Source of the DNA: Trachelipus rathkii
Taxonomy: Eukaryota > Arthropoda > Malacostraca > Isopoda > Trachelipodidae
Reading direction: 5' to 3'
DNA: 64,000 nt
Assembly (NCBI GenBank): GCA_015478945.1
Contig: JABUQX010002701.1
Span: forward strand, 75,001-139,000
Below are positions 51,821 through 62,579 of this stretch, piece by piece. Position numbers and translations under genes: made by a program. How positions within the stretch are numbered: the stretch's first letter is position 1; each line of letters starts with the position of its first letter. The notes beneath the pieces were generated by a model that did no database searches, had not been told where the DNA came from, and saw only the letters and a program-made list of their open reading frames with translations.

Positions 51821-51975
51821 TATATTATATATATATATTATATTATATATTTTATCGATTCTCCCCGTATTTACATATATAAAAAAAATTCTATCCATAC
51901 TATATATCATATTTAACCTACACTATATATATATAATTATATATACTATATATTATATTATTATATATATATTAT
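51820..51975. repeat. TA array bounding the 3' side of LINE copy E
   Basis: Degenerate TATA/TATTATA runs. A 144-codon + frame (51807-52241) starts in this array and is not a gene. Confidence 0.85.
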
Positions 51976-54055
51976 GTCCGATCTTTTTTCCCTGCTCATT
52001 GTCGTATATGCTCATGTTTTTGCTCCAATATGTCATTTGGGCACCATATGACTATCAAATAGTTCTTTTCAATTTTATATCCATCGCTCGATCTTTCATA
52101 TTGGCATATAACGCTCTCATATGTTGTTCCGTATTGTTCCATTCTTGCCTTGCACTTCCCGTACACATCCTCCCTTGCTTGGGATTACGCCCACCAGGTA
52201 CACAAACTGATCCAAATTTCTCAATCTTTCATCATCAATGATGATCTCCACTTCTCCCTTATCCTCATGGCCCCCTTCTTGTTTTATTATCACTGTTCTT
52301 TTCTGTACTTTTCGTCTCCGCTAACCAATCTCTTTCAAATTTCTGGCAAAACTTTCCATAAAGTCCTCTCAATACTCCCACCTCCCAACTCCAACATGGC
52401 CAAATCGATCACGTACGCGATTTATACAACATCCAAAGTTTGGAAATTGACCCACTCACTACTTTTGAATTACTAGCAATTTGAGTAAGCTATTAAGAGT
52501 AAGGGAGACAGGGACACTGACCGTCTGGACTCCCGTCCCCACCTCAAACCATTTTCTCATTTTTTTTACATCCAGTGTCTCAGCTTTACACGCACAAACG
52601 CCTATTACAAGCTTAATTCTATTACCTCTCCTCACCTTTTCTCCACTCCATACAATTCCCCCAAAATCCTACAAGTTGCTCTGAGGACGAGGCAAAACGC
52701 CGGGGCCGAATCTATATGTCCCAAGAAGGCTATATATGCTGTTTTATTTTAAATTCACAGCTCTTCTCCAACACTATTCTTAAGCAAACACACAGAATCG
52801 AAAGTAACTAACTCCCTGCCTTCCTGATACCCCTTATTGTTCTTATGCCCAATCGCACTCTATCACTTCGCTCAATCTTACTTTCTAGAATTCCGTTAGC
52901 TTAACGACTTTCTTCATTTTTGGCAAAGCCTCCTCAACTATTCTCCATCGTTATCGATTCACCCACTCACTTCCTTCTCCACATTATTGGCTCCTCGTTC
53001 ACATTCGATCCTCTGTCTACATTTAGGAGTTTCTCAAAATATTCAGTCACCTCTCAATTTACCTCTTCCCTGTTCATGTAAAGTACCTTCCCTTCTTTAT
53101 TTTTAATTACTAAAAGATTTTCTTTTTGGATTTTTATATATGTACAATTTGAAAATATTCTTCTTTCCTCCCTCTGCATGCTCTCCAATTCTTCAGCCAT
53201 CCTTTCGCCACCAGCCTTTTTTGCCTCCCTCTTCGCTATCATCTGCTTGTGTTACTTGCTATCACATTAATCCAGCTGTTCTGCTGTTATGATTCCTTCA
53301 CATCAACACCTTATCCTTCATTTTTGTTTTTTTTCACCCAGTGCTCTCTTCACATCTGTCATTTCACACATAGAGTGTATGTTTTTCCTCGTTCCTCAAT
53401 TAACACCTCACACCCAGGTTTCTTCCGCGGTTTACTAATACTTTCTTGCAAATTCATGTTTGTTTTCACCAACACTCATAACTTTTTCGTTTTAAATCAT
53501 CTCTCTTAATTACGCCTACTCTTTCCAGCATTCAACTTTATTCCTATTTCAGTTGTTCTCCAACCTGCCACTTTGTGTTTCCTGTAATCTCAGTCTAGCA
53601 ACACCAATCTATGATCTGAGTCAAAACTGACTCCCAGAGAAAGCAACTTTAAAAGTCCCTCCCACTGTCTGTAATCCGGACACTATGAAAAAAAAAAAAA
53701 AAATTTTTCTTAAAATCTATAATGATTTTTGGTCAAACTTTTCGGGTGCTGATTCACCATATCTAGGTGATCTTATAAAGATTCCCTGTTGTAGTTGAAA
53801 AGATTCCATCATATTTTGTTAAAATTCCTTCTTCATTGCAATATATCTATGAGCCTTTTCGCCGACTCTGGGTTCTTCCGTTTCATCAATCGACACAATG
53901 ATCTTACTCCACCTAATTTCTCTACTTTCCCACTCTGGCATTAAAATTACCCATCAGTAGATATGGAACAACATGTTGTTTCACTTCCCACATTCCCACA
54001 AATAATAAAAGGGTGCGTAACTCTCCTCTGTGGAATGCCCCTCCTAACTACCAGG
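51975..54055 (-). mobile_element. LINE copy E: endonuclease-to-thumb fragment of a second LINE lineage, decayed
   Basis: On the - strand, 5' to 3': LLMGNFNARVGK (about 53946-53910, endonuclease GDFNARVG motif with D to N), KRLIDILQ, and SFDSDHRLVLL (about 53632-53598), the intact SDH endonuclease motif. Then a 62-codon linker frame (53054-53242) beginning MIAKREAKKAGGERM, and VTEYFEKLLN. RT segments follow: YIAFLGHIDSAPAFC (about 52738-52695, the FLDxxxAFD motif), WFEVGTGVQ (about 52547-52520, the TGVRQGC region), and YVIDLAMLEL (about 52425-52395, the YADD box, one Asp kept). Next are LDQFVYLVGVIP (about 52213-52178) and DRAMDIKLKRTI (about 52103-52068). Motif details differ from copies A-D, so this is a separate family. 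TA arrays cut it at both ends. Confidence 0.8.
53054..53242 (-). pseudogene. LINE copy E linker segment between endonuclease and RT
   Basis: A 62-codon frame rich in Arg, Lys and Glu (AKREAKKA, EELESMQREE, NKEGKVL), matching the charged helical linker of APE-type LINE ORF2 proteins. A frameshift or stop follows it before VTEYFEKLLN. It is not an independent gene; it is listed because it is the longest clean piece of copy E. Confidence 0.65.
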
Positions 54056-54190
54056 AAATATATATATATATATATTATATATATTATTATAAATATATAT
54101 GATATATATATACTATATATAGTATAGTATATTATATATATTATATATTATTATTATTATAATAATATATATAGATATATATATCTAATT
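54056..54190. repeat. TA array bounding the 5' side of LINE copy E
   Basis: TA and TATTA runs. The LINE endonuclease homology begins immediately on its left. Confidence 0.9.
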
Positions 54191-54672
54191 ACTAATATAT
54201 TTAAACCTTCCCGCAGTTATGAGAGAGAAAGCGCAATTCCAGGCCCTGCCCTTCCCCTGGACTTAGTTGATAGTACGATAGCCCGGAAAGAACGGTAGTT
54301 ATGTCCACAATCAGAGTTGGACCCTTCACTTTAAAACTGAAGGTGTTCATGAGGAAGACAAGGACTGGGAAATGGGTAGGAGAATAAGGTGTTATTCCGT
54401 CTCGAACATAAAGAGAGAAATGCTGAAAAATCATTGGGGACGCCTGCCCCAAGTTATGATTTATGAACATTAACGTACAATGCTCATAAGAAGAATTCGT
54501 GTTGAACCATAGGTTGGCATATAATCAAGCTTGGGTTCAGTTAATTGTGTCAAAGTACAAAGTAAACGTCTCTAGAATTGTTCAAGCTACAGTACTCATG
54601 AAGAGAGAATTTGACTCAAGTACCAAGTACATATCGTATAAGTACAAGTACAAAGATACAAGTACTTCTGAA
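54190..54672. other. Unique island with AAGTACA-type repeats
   Basis: Balanced composition up to about 54490. From about 54553 to 54668, AAGTAC or AGTACAAGTACAA words recur, forming a small degenerate minisatellite. An 89-codon - frame (54201-54470) has no recognisable motif. Confidence 0.4.
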
Positions 54673-54915
54673 ATTATATATAAGTAATATAATATCATAA
54701 TTATAATATATATAATATAATATATATATTATATTATAATATAATATATTAAATTAATATATATATATATATATATAATATAGATATATATATATATATA
54801 TATTATATATAATATACTATATACTATTTATATATATATACTGATATATTATATATATGTTATATATTATATTATATCATATATATATTAATATAGTATA
54901 TATATATATATATAA
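54673..54915. repeat. TA array
   Basis: About 240 bases of TA runs and TATATTAT words. Confidence 0.9.
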
Positions 54916-54959
54916 CTCTGCTCAGAACAAAGTTTTGAAAGATTTTTTTTCTTTTGTTT

Positions 54960-55225
54960 TCAACTAGGTTGCGAGAATCGACACGGGGTTTTGCAGGTGC
55001 GGCTGGCGGTGCCGTGAGTATGCGTTCTTTTGGTGCGGTGCAGGTGTGGGTGGCATCAACATTTCAGCGGCCTGGTGCGCGTGCGTGGCGGGAAATGAAA
55101 AAATAAAAGTGCGGTGCGGTTGCGGTGCGGAAAGGAGCACGAAACAAATTTAGTCGGATGCGGGTTCGGTTATGCGGTGCGTGGTTGCGGGCCTCTGTTG
55201 GATCGACCGCTACCGCACAGCTCCC
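54960..55225 (+). repeat. G-rich block built on GTGCGG/TGCGGT words
   Basis: GTGCGGTGCGGTTGCGGTGC near 55110-55130 is the purest part. Related words (GGTGCGG, GCGGTGCC, GATGCGGGTTCGG, ATGCGGTGCG) are spread over 260 bases. Strong G/C strand asymmetry. It is enclosed by TA arrays on both sides. No coding frame recognised. Confidence 0.75.
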
Positions 55226-55279
55226 GACAAATTTCTAAAATAAAAATGATATAAAAGAAAAAATTAGAGTATTGCTAGT

Positions 55280-55542
55280 ATAGTAATTATATATATATTT
55301 TATATATATACTATGATATATATAATAATTATATATCATATATATATATATAGTATATATTATAATATATATACTATATACGTATATAGTATATATTATA
55401 TATATATATATTAATAATTAGCATGTTTATATATAAAAAAAATTTATAATTTTTTTTTTTATATATTATATATATATATATATATATAAATAAAGATAGA
55501 TAAAATATATTACAGTATATATAATATATTTTATAATTTTTA

Positions 55543-55581
<39 letters not shown>

Positions 55582-55770
55582 TATATATTATAGGTGTAAT
55601 ATATATATATACTTATAATATTAATTTTATATTTATATATATTCATATTTTATATATATATATATATATATTATATATTATATATATAATATATACGATA
55701 TATATATGTATATATATTAGTTATAGATTATTATATAATATAATATATATTATTAATATATTATAGTAGT
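55280..55770. repeat. TA arrays with A/T homopolymers
   Basis: About 490 bases. The Ile/Tyr-rich 90-codon - frame at 55374-55646 is translated simple repeat. Confidence 0.9.
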
Positions 55771-57712
55771 TAACGAGATGCGCAAAATATGGCACAGATT
55801 CTCAGAAGAGAATATGAGTATAACTACTAGAATTAACAAAATGAGAGTTGGTACAAATAACGATGTCAGAGATCATTAAAGTTCTTAAGTACAAGAACCG
55901 CTATTAATCAGTCTGCATTTCATCATTCCCCGAGGTTTATCAAAATTAAACGAGTGATAAGGATAACCAAATAATTTTTCCATACTATGCTTCAATGTAC
56001 CCGATCAGTATGGCTACAATACAAATGTAACCTCGAACAAATTATAGAGAGAGAAAGTGTTCAATATGTTTCTATCAATTTTTTAATTCTATTGACTGGC
56101 ATTGTCCTGAGTATATATAATACTCTCTTAGAGAGTTATTCGAGAAAGGAATACAAAACAAGTGTTGCTGCATTATCATAATGATATCTTTAAATTGATT
56201 GAGTCGGTACAATGAATAATTGGTAGTAGAAAATAGAAATCGTCACGGCGAACGACCGGTGGGAGAATTTAATTTTATCCTAACGCGGCCCTAATGGCAG
56301 AGAGGATTCATTAATTTCTTGCAACTTTAACATAATTTCAGCAAGTAACGTATTTTTTTAATTGTATTATTAAAGTTAAGCGAAAACTTTATTACTGAAA
56401 CTATTTTATTTAAGTTCTTCTGAGCATTCGTGGTCGTCAATGATTAAAAGTGTTGCCGCAATGACCCATATTTGAAGAGAACTCCGTGACCTCGTTGTTT
56501 TTGAAGATGTCACACTCATTTATAATGTTAGATGATGGCGGGAGTTATGTCGTTGTCAACTCCAAGAGAAGAGAATTCTTTCCTGTACGATTCGGCACAG
56601 CATCTCTCATGTACACACGTCGAACTCCATTGGGGGGATAGGGTCCATTTTTCCATAACTTCATGTATACGTAATTGATATGAGTTACCTGTATGAAGGT
56701 TTAGTGAAGAGAGTCAGAGCACGACACAATCAATTTGGGCTTTCTGAAATAATTGTATTCAACGGCATGACCTTACTCAGAGACAAACAAAGAATTCACT
56801 GATTGAGATTAATCTGACCATTCGTACGGTGGAGAAAGCTAAACTTGGCATGATTATTAATAGAGGTTTTTATGAATTCGGAAACTTATAGTTTTACGCA
56901 TATACATTACTTTTTCTTTCTAATAATATCTCTGTGGTTTTCTCTTTGAAGTAGTTGTGTTTTTGAAGCGTCCGATAATTTTCTGGCAAAACAAACCAAA
57001 GAATTTCAACCGTGACGAACAGCAAATCACTCCAATTACTTTATTTTCATGTTAATAATACTATATCCATCCTTATGATTTTTCGTTTTCCTTGTCCTAT
57101 CATTTGTACTTTTATCTAATTAGTTTCAAGAAAGTAAAATCTGATTCGTTTTCAAGCTGGAATTGGTGGGTGGAGATCCTTCTACTCGTTTTAATCATTT
57201 TGCCGCTTTGCTACATGTTTTCCGAGTGGTTTGGAAGGTTTGCTCTATGATACGTTCTTAAACAGCCGGATTTGCCATTTCTTTCCTTATCCCGAGAAAT
57301 TATATTGCATAGCAAAAATTGTACGGGTTTGTGTATGTCGGTGGAGACAATATAGCGATAGTAATATCCAACACGCGTGGGATTAAGGTGGTCATTGCGG
57401 GAATTGCTTTCAAACAGGTGATTTCGAAGCCCCGGGGCCCCTCTGATTGTCGGGGGGCGAATATACTCACACAGTTACGAGCCTATCAATATTATTAATA
57501 TTGCATATTCGAAATTTGTTACTCAAATATTTGTTAATATGCTTAATAAATTCGTTCGCTTTGATTCTAAAATCAGTTTCTCAACAAAAGTTGTTAAATT
57601 ATTCTAACAAGTAGTCATCAGAACATTTTCTAATCGCATTTCGAGTTTCCGAGTCGCGCATGCGAATAACTTTATTTTTTAATTATTTACTGTTCCATTG
57701 ATTTGTAATACA
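55771..57712. other. Unique-looking sequence without a supported gene
   Basis: About 1.9 kb of mixed composition. At 57122-57239 (+) there is an open stretch with a hydrophobic run (EILLLVLIILPLCYMF) followed by EWFGRF and a stop. A second open stretch at about 57331-57489 reads FVYVGGDNIAIVISNTRGIK. They might be parts of one membrane-anchored protein exon, but I cannot show it. A short GC-rich spot lies at 57430-57462. Confidence 0.3.
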
Positions 57713-57870
57713 TTACTTATAATAGTATATTATAGATACTATATAGAATATATATAATATCATATATATATATATATAATACTATATTTATTATATATAT
57801 ATATATAATATTAATATTATACTTATATATATATATATGATATTATAATATATATTCTTACTATATATAA
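57713..57870. repeat. TA array
   Basis: TA runs immediately left of the hAT-like terminus. Confidence 0.9.
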
Positions 57871-57872
57871 TG

Positions 57873-57940
57873 CAGTGGTATCCGAGGGGGGCCAGGGGGG
57901 ACATGGCCCCCCCGAAATTTTTTAGACACTAAAACTTTGT
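57873..57940 (+). mobile_element. hAT-like DNA transposon terminus
   Basis: It begins CAGTGGTATCCGAGGGGGG. A CAGTGG(C/T) start followed by G-runs and then GGCCCCCCC is a pattern I associate with hAT-superfamily ends in marine invertebrates. It contains a perfect 9-bp stem, GGGGGGCCA (57886-57894) with TGGCCCCCC (57904-57912). I found no matching opposite end and no transposase, so it is probably a truncated or non-autonomous copy. Confidence 0.5.
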
Positions 57941-58080
57941 TAAATAATATAAAAAGCGAGAAGGTGAAATTATTATACATTGATAATTCCGTTACTTATT
58001 GGGGGGGGCTTGTCAGGAACAAACTCGTTAAGTCTTTGGGGGAAAGATTTTACAGGCAGAGAAAAAGGAAAAACATAAAA
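57941..58080 (+). other. Sequence downstream of the hAT-like end
   Basis: A-rich, with another G7-8 run near 58002. A 67-codon frame (57937-58140) ends in TA repeat. Probably interior of the same transposon. Confidence 0.3.
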
Positions 58081-58154
58081 TTATATACTATAAATATATA
58101 TATAATAATATATATATATATATATATTATATCTTATTAATATATATTATATAC

Positions 58155-58185
<31 letters not shown>

Positions 58186-58570
58186 CGTATATATATATTA
58201 TTATATATATATATTAATATATATTATATATTATATATATATATATATATTATTATATATATATAAATATATAATATATTATAATATTATATATATATAA
58301 TACTATATATACTATATATATATATATATATATACAAAATTATTTTTTTCTTTTAATATTATATATAAAATATTAAATTACTTACTACAAGGAAATTTGA
58401 TTTTCTTAATTAATTTCTTTTTTTATTAAAAAGAATTTAAATTTATATATATAATATTAGTATATATATCATATATATATATATATATATATATGGATAT
58501 ATATACTTGTTTTTTGTCTATTGTATATATTATATACTATATAATAATATTATATATATATATTAGACAG
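58080..58570. repeat. TA arrays flanking a short AT-rich segment
   Basis: TA runs at 58085-58335 and 58445-58565, with unique AT-rich sequence between. Confidence 0.9.
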
Positions 58571-60225
58571 AGGGAGAGGATAATGCTTATTGTCTCTCGC
58601 TCCTTACTCTCAGCATGACCAAGTTATGAGGGAGAACATTGTGGATTTTTTCTTTATTTTTTTGTTTGTCTTTAAAGCTATTACATCTTATTGTTTAAGG
58701 GAGTATAATTATCAAGATTTTATTTGTGAATAGTATATAGTTTTGCACTTTGTGGTTAACATTTTTTGTATATTTTTTGAGTCGTTCACTTAAAAAAAAA
58801 TTTACTGAAAATAGATTACTTGAATATTCTAAAAACTGAAAATATCTCAACACAAAAAAAGCAAGCAATATGGTAATAAGGATTTCTGTTATTCAAAGAA
58901 GCTGAGGTTCAGGATCGAATCCGTTTTCTCCTGGAACTTTTCTGTACATGCGAGCAGCTGAAAATTCTCAAGTAGACGGTGATTTGATGTTTTTCCTTTC
59001 CCAAGCGTCTATAAAGATCAGACGTAATCAAGGGAAACAAAAAGATTGTTTCGATGCTCACGATCATTGACAATTTCCATTAAGGTACCGGGTACTTTAG
59101 CACAATTAGGAGGAAAAGTGAATTTTTAAAAGAATATCTCTGGAAACCAGATTAAAATAATATATTTCCTGTCAGGAAGGCAAAGATCGGGAAAGATATT
59201 TTCAAAAAAAGACTTCAATGATGTTACGGTGTTAGCGTACTCTGACAAAAAAACGCTAGGGCGTTTAATTACTCAAATTATTGCATGATTTTCGAAAACA
59301 AAAGAAAAAGGTAAAGCAAAATTGAAGGAGAAAAAACAAAAAAACAGGAATATCAATTGTTGTCTCGAGACCGTATTCAAACTTGAAGAAAGCCATTGAA
59401 GACGAAGAAAAAACAGAAGACAAAACAAAATATGCACAAAGGAATCGGTTTAAGAAAAGAGATTTTGCATGTTAGAAAAGCAAGGGTCAAGAAAATTCGA
59501 AGAGCATCAAAAGCAGATTGACAAGTCAGAAGAAAGGGAGGCCAGAAGCCAAGTAGAAAGCGGCTAATTCCAATTGCCGAAACAAGTCGATTTATGTAGG
59601 AAAGCAAAAACTATATCGCAATTACGTTGGGCATTTCATGACTCAGGGTCGAATCGAAAACTTTTTGGACCTGTGGGGAGAAACCGATGTTCGCAATGTT
59701 CGGAGTCGAAGTGTTTAAGATATCGTGATAATAGCTGGAAGAGGACAATGTTCTTATACAGAACATTTAAAACTTTTCAAAAACAAAAGCACGTGATATA
59801 CCAGTTCCACGACAGTCAAAAATGCAGTCTATTTTATCATTGATACACTTATATAATTAAAATTGGCGTAAACATAAATAAGTTAAATATGAACTGTCTT
59901 AGCCGATTTGAGACGACTGATGTGTTCCCACGGAGGAACAATTTTTGGTATGGTAGTGGCTGTACCTACAATATTGATTATTGATTACTCTAACCGTCAA
60001 AGATTTTTTGGTCTTGCGTCTCAAGTAAATGGACTTTGACGGGAATAAGTCTTGAAAAATTAACTGAAGAAAAAGATAACTAAACGTAGTTGCGATATGA
60101 ATAATCTTAAAGAGACAGGGTTATAGGCGCTGTGAGAAGTAGCTAGGGAAGGTTTCCGGAAGTAAAAATGACCGCGATCCTTTTTTTACTATTTGCTGAC
60201 GGACTTTTTTTTTGAGCTTCGAAAT
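58570..60225. other. AT-rich unique-looking sequence, no supported gene
   Basis: Small frames on both strands (59377-59607 -, 59574-59843 +). The + frame reads RNRCSQCSESKCLRYRD, but no zinc-finger spacing or family could be recognised. Confidence 0.3.
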
Positions 60226-60227
60226 TA

Positions 60228-60912
60228 TTTACTACCTTGACTTATTTTGGCCTTTCACCTTTTTGGGCCTATGACCCTTTTTTTCGACCAAAACCTTTGG
60301 TCCTTTCCATTGAGGTCATTTGGCCACCGGAATATTTTTTGGGCACCCTAATTTTTTAGGCCCCAATTTTTTTCACGGCACCTGTGAATTTTTAGGCAAC
60401 CTTCGAAAGAAAGGGTTGAGCCAAACGGGCTTGCCGTAGCAACGTTGTACGATGATGCCCGCCCTGATTTTACGCCCTAATTTTTTCGAGGACCATGGGG
60501 GCAATGGTATTGCCCACAGGTTAATTTATTGGAATCCTTCTTTAGGACTTTTGCGCCCATAATTTTTTGATTAATTTTGTCTATTACCTTTTGTGTAGCC
60601 TTCCCTTTGCTCAAGCTTGACAGGAATACATGGTCAATTTGTTGACCACGTAATTTTTGTCTCATGGGTCAATTGTTTGACCCACGGGTTAATTTTTATT
60701 CGTCCATTCCTTTAGGGGCGCGCTTGCCCTTTTGTTGGATGTCTTAACCGTTGCTTCGTTGACCCATGAATATTTAGGCCCTTGACACTTCCATATTCCA
60801 AGGGTCATTATTTGCCAAGCAATTTTCTGGCAACTTCGTGCCGCACACCCGTCAACTATTTCGTTCGCTAACTTGAACGATATGTATGGAACTTCTAACT
60901 TGAACGCAACCC
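60228..60912. repeat. Degenerate repeat punctuated by AATTTTT and GG...CC words
   Basis: AATTTTT or AATTTTTT recurs irregularly (for example near 60331, 60350, 60365, 60387, 60478, 60561, 60649 and 60690). It is usually flanked by GGCC, GGGCAC or GACCCA-type words. Near 60633-60685, GGTCAATTTGTTGACC and GGGTCAATTGTTTGACCC are near-palindromic. The same style returns at 61170-61250 beyond the CA array. Confidence 0.55.
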
Positions 60913-60913
60913 T

Positions 60914-61049
60914 CCACACACACAACCACACACACACACCACAACACACCACACGACACACACACACACCAACACACAACACACACACAACACACCAACG
61001 CACACACACAACACACACACACACCACACACACCACACCACACACACAC
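60914..61049. repeat. CA microsatellite with ACAC/ACCAC interruptions
   Basis: About 135 bases of (CA)n on the + strand with periodic CC interruptions. Four overlapping frames on both strands (for example 60689-61120 -) are translations of this repeat. Confidence 0.95.
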
Positions 61050-61422
61050 TTACACTTATACACGAATTCACTATGACACTTACACTCGACCCATAGATAC
61101 TGTGCACTTACATTTACCACTTAATGTCAACGTTAAGCAAACCACGAACCCCTTTGGGTCTCCAATGGGTTCAAATTTTGGACCCACGCCTCCTTACTTT
61201 TTACGGGGTCGGCGATCCACATGATTTATCCAGGCAGCCCCTAATTTTTAGTCGTCCCAAACCCTCTTTGTATTCTACGGTACAAATTTGGCATTGCCTC
61301 CAGGCATTATTGATGCCCCAACTTTGATGCCTCAACTTTAGATGGTTCCCAATCACCGCCAAGAGATCCTGTGATGGGTTTCCCCCTTAATTAGTAGTTC
61401 TCAAGAACAATGAGTATAGTAT

Positions 61423-61552
61423 GCAGTGCCAAGTGTGAGTGCCAGGTGAATGGCCAAGTGAAGTGCCAAATGAGTCAATGGAGTGCATGAGTGCCAAGTG
61501 GCGTGCAATGAAGTGGCCAAGTGGGTGCCACATCAAGTGCAAGGCGAGTCCA
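61423..61552 (+). repeat. GTGCCAAGTGA-type minisatellite
   Basis: Roughly 10-12 variable short units built on AGTGCCAAGTG, AGTGGCCAAGTG or GAGTGC over about 130 bases. Confidence 0.75.
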
Positions 61553-61834
61553 GCTTATGCCACTTGCAGATTGCACTTTTTCAAGCCTTGTCTTGACCTC
61601 CCCCTGAGACCTTAGAATAGCCCTTAATGAGGATCTTCCCCTAGGATATAAGGTATGAGGGGAATGAAATGTTGTAAATTACAGGGCTAGTAAGATGCTT
61701 TGCCTACTATGGACGTTATGTTATTTTTCTAACACTTATATTATTATACCACGACTTGAATAATTATTATGCCCTTAAAGAGCTGACCACCATTTGACGA
61801 AGGGACGCAAAACGTTTCAGAGTCGCGTTCCGAG

Positions 61835-62040
61835 GTCAAGCCCCCAGCGAAACCGCCGCCCCGAGTGCGCCTTTTAAGGCGCAATATTACAGCCGCAGCA
61901 GTGCAGGCCCGACGGAGCGCAATATTTACCGCCGCCACGCCGCGTAACCGCCGCGCGGTGCGCCGCAGGCGCACATATCCCGCCGTAACCGCCCCGCCCC
62001 CGCCGTGCGCACCGCAGGCGCAAAATTTCCCGCGAGTGAA
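61835..62040. repeat. CpG-rich repeat island
   Basis: About 200 bases of very GC- and CpG-rich DNA inside AT-rich flanks. GCGCAATATT (61879), GCGCAATATTT (61917), GCGCACATATCCC (61969) and GCGCAAAATTTCCC (62018) mark four imperfect units of about 40-50 bp, separated by CCGCCG-rich sequence. Overlapping frames (61744-61974 -, 61865-62065 +) are Arg/Ala-rich products of this composition. Confidence 0.75.
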
Positions 62041-62171
62041 CGAAAAATATCGATTGTCAATGTAAACTATTCAAGAAATTTCGTTTAAAAATATCTTATG
62101 AAGTCATTCATGTTTTCACTTAACCTTTGTACGAATTTTATTAAAAAACATTTATACTATTGCACCACACT

Positions 62172-62345
62172 ATAAAGCAGTAAATCAGTAATAAAGTAAA
62201 AGAGGTGTTATACCTAACACCTAGGGGATGAGTATGCTTTTGTTTTACTGCCTTTACGCTTTAACTCTCTGACTTTTACTGCTTTAACTTTCTGTTTTAC
62301 TGGCTTTAAAACTCTCTGCCTTTAACCTGCTTTTTAACTCATTCG
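62172..62345. repeat. Foldback repeat unit 1 (AAAGCAGTAAA...TTTACTGCTTT)
   Basis: The left arm carries AAAGCAGTAAATCAGTAATA. The centre has GGTGTTATACCTAACACC, a near-perfect palindrome. The right arm repeats TTTTACTGCCTTTA, TTTTACTGCTTTAAC and TTTTACTGGCTTTAA. The element can form a hairpin. Confidence 0.75.
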
Positions 62346-62395
62346 AGGTCAGTGGATATAGATTAGACTGTTGAAATTGCGCATGCTGTAGGCTT

Positions 62396-62575
62396 TTAAA
62401 GCAGTAAATCCAGTAAAGCAATAGCGGTGTTATCTAACACTAGGGAATTAGTAATGACTTTTGTTTTATGCTTTTACTGCTTTTAAACTTTCTCTGGCTT
62501 GTACTGCTTTAAGCCTTTTCATGGCCTTTAATGCTTTAACTTTCTTGCTTTTATACCACTAAAACTTCAAGTAAA
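62396..62575. repeat. Foldback repeat unit 2, direct copy of unit 1
   Basis: Starts 224 bases after unit 1 with the same order: AAAGCAGTAAATCCAGTAAA, then GGTGTTATCTAACAC and TAGGGAxTxAGTA, then CTTTTGTTTTATGCTTTTAC, TACTGCTTT and related words. Several indels separate it from unit 1. Confidence 0.75.
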
Positions 62576-62579
62576 GGTT

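Noticed and set aside
60689..61120. 143-codon Cys/Val-rich frame and three overlapping frames
   Set aside because: All are produced by the CA microsatellite at 60914-61049; the same DNA gives open frames on both strands.
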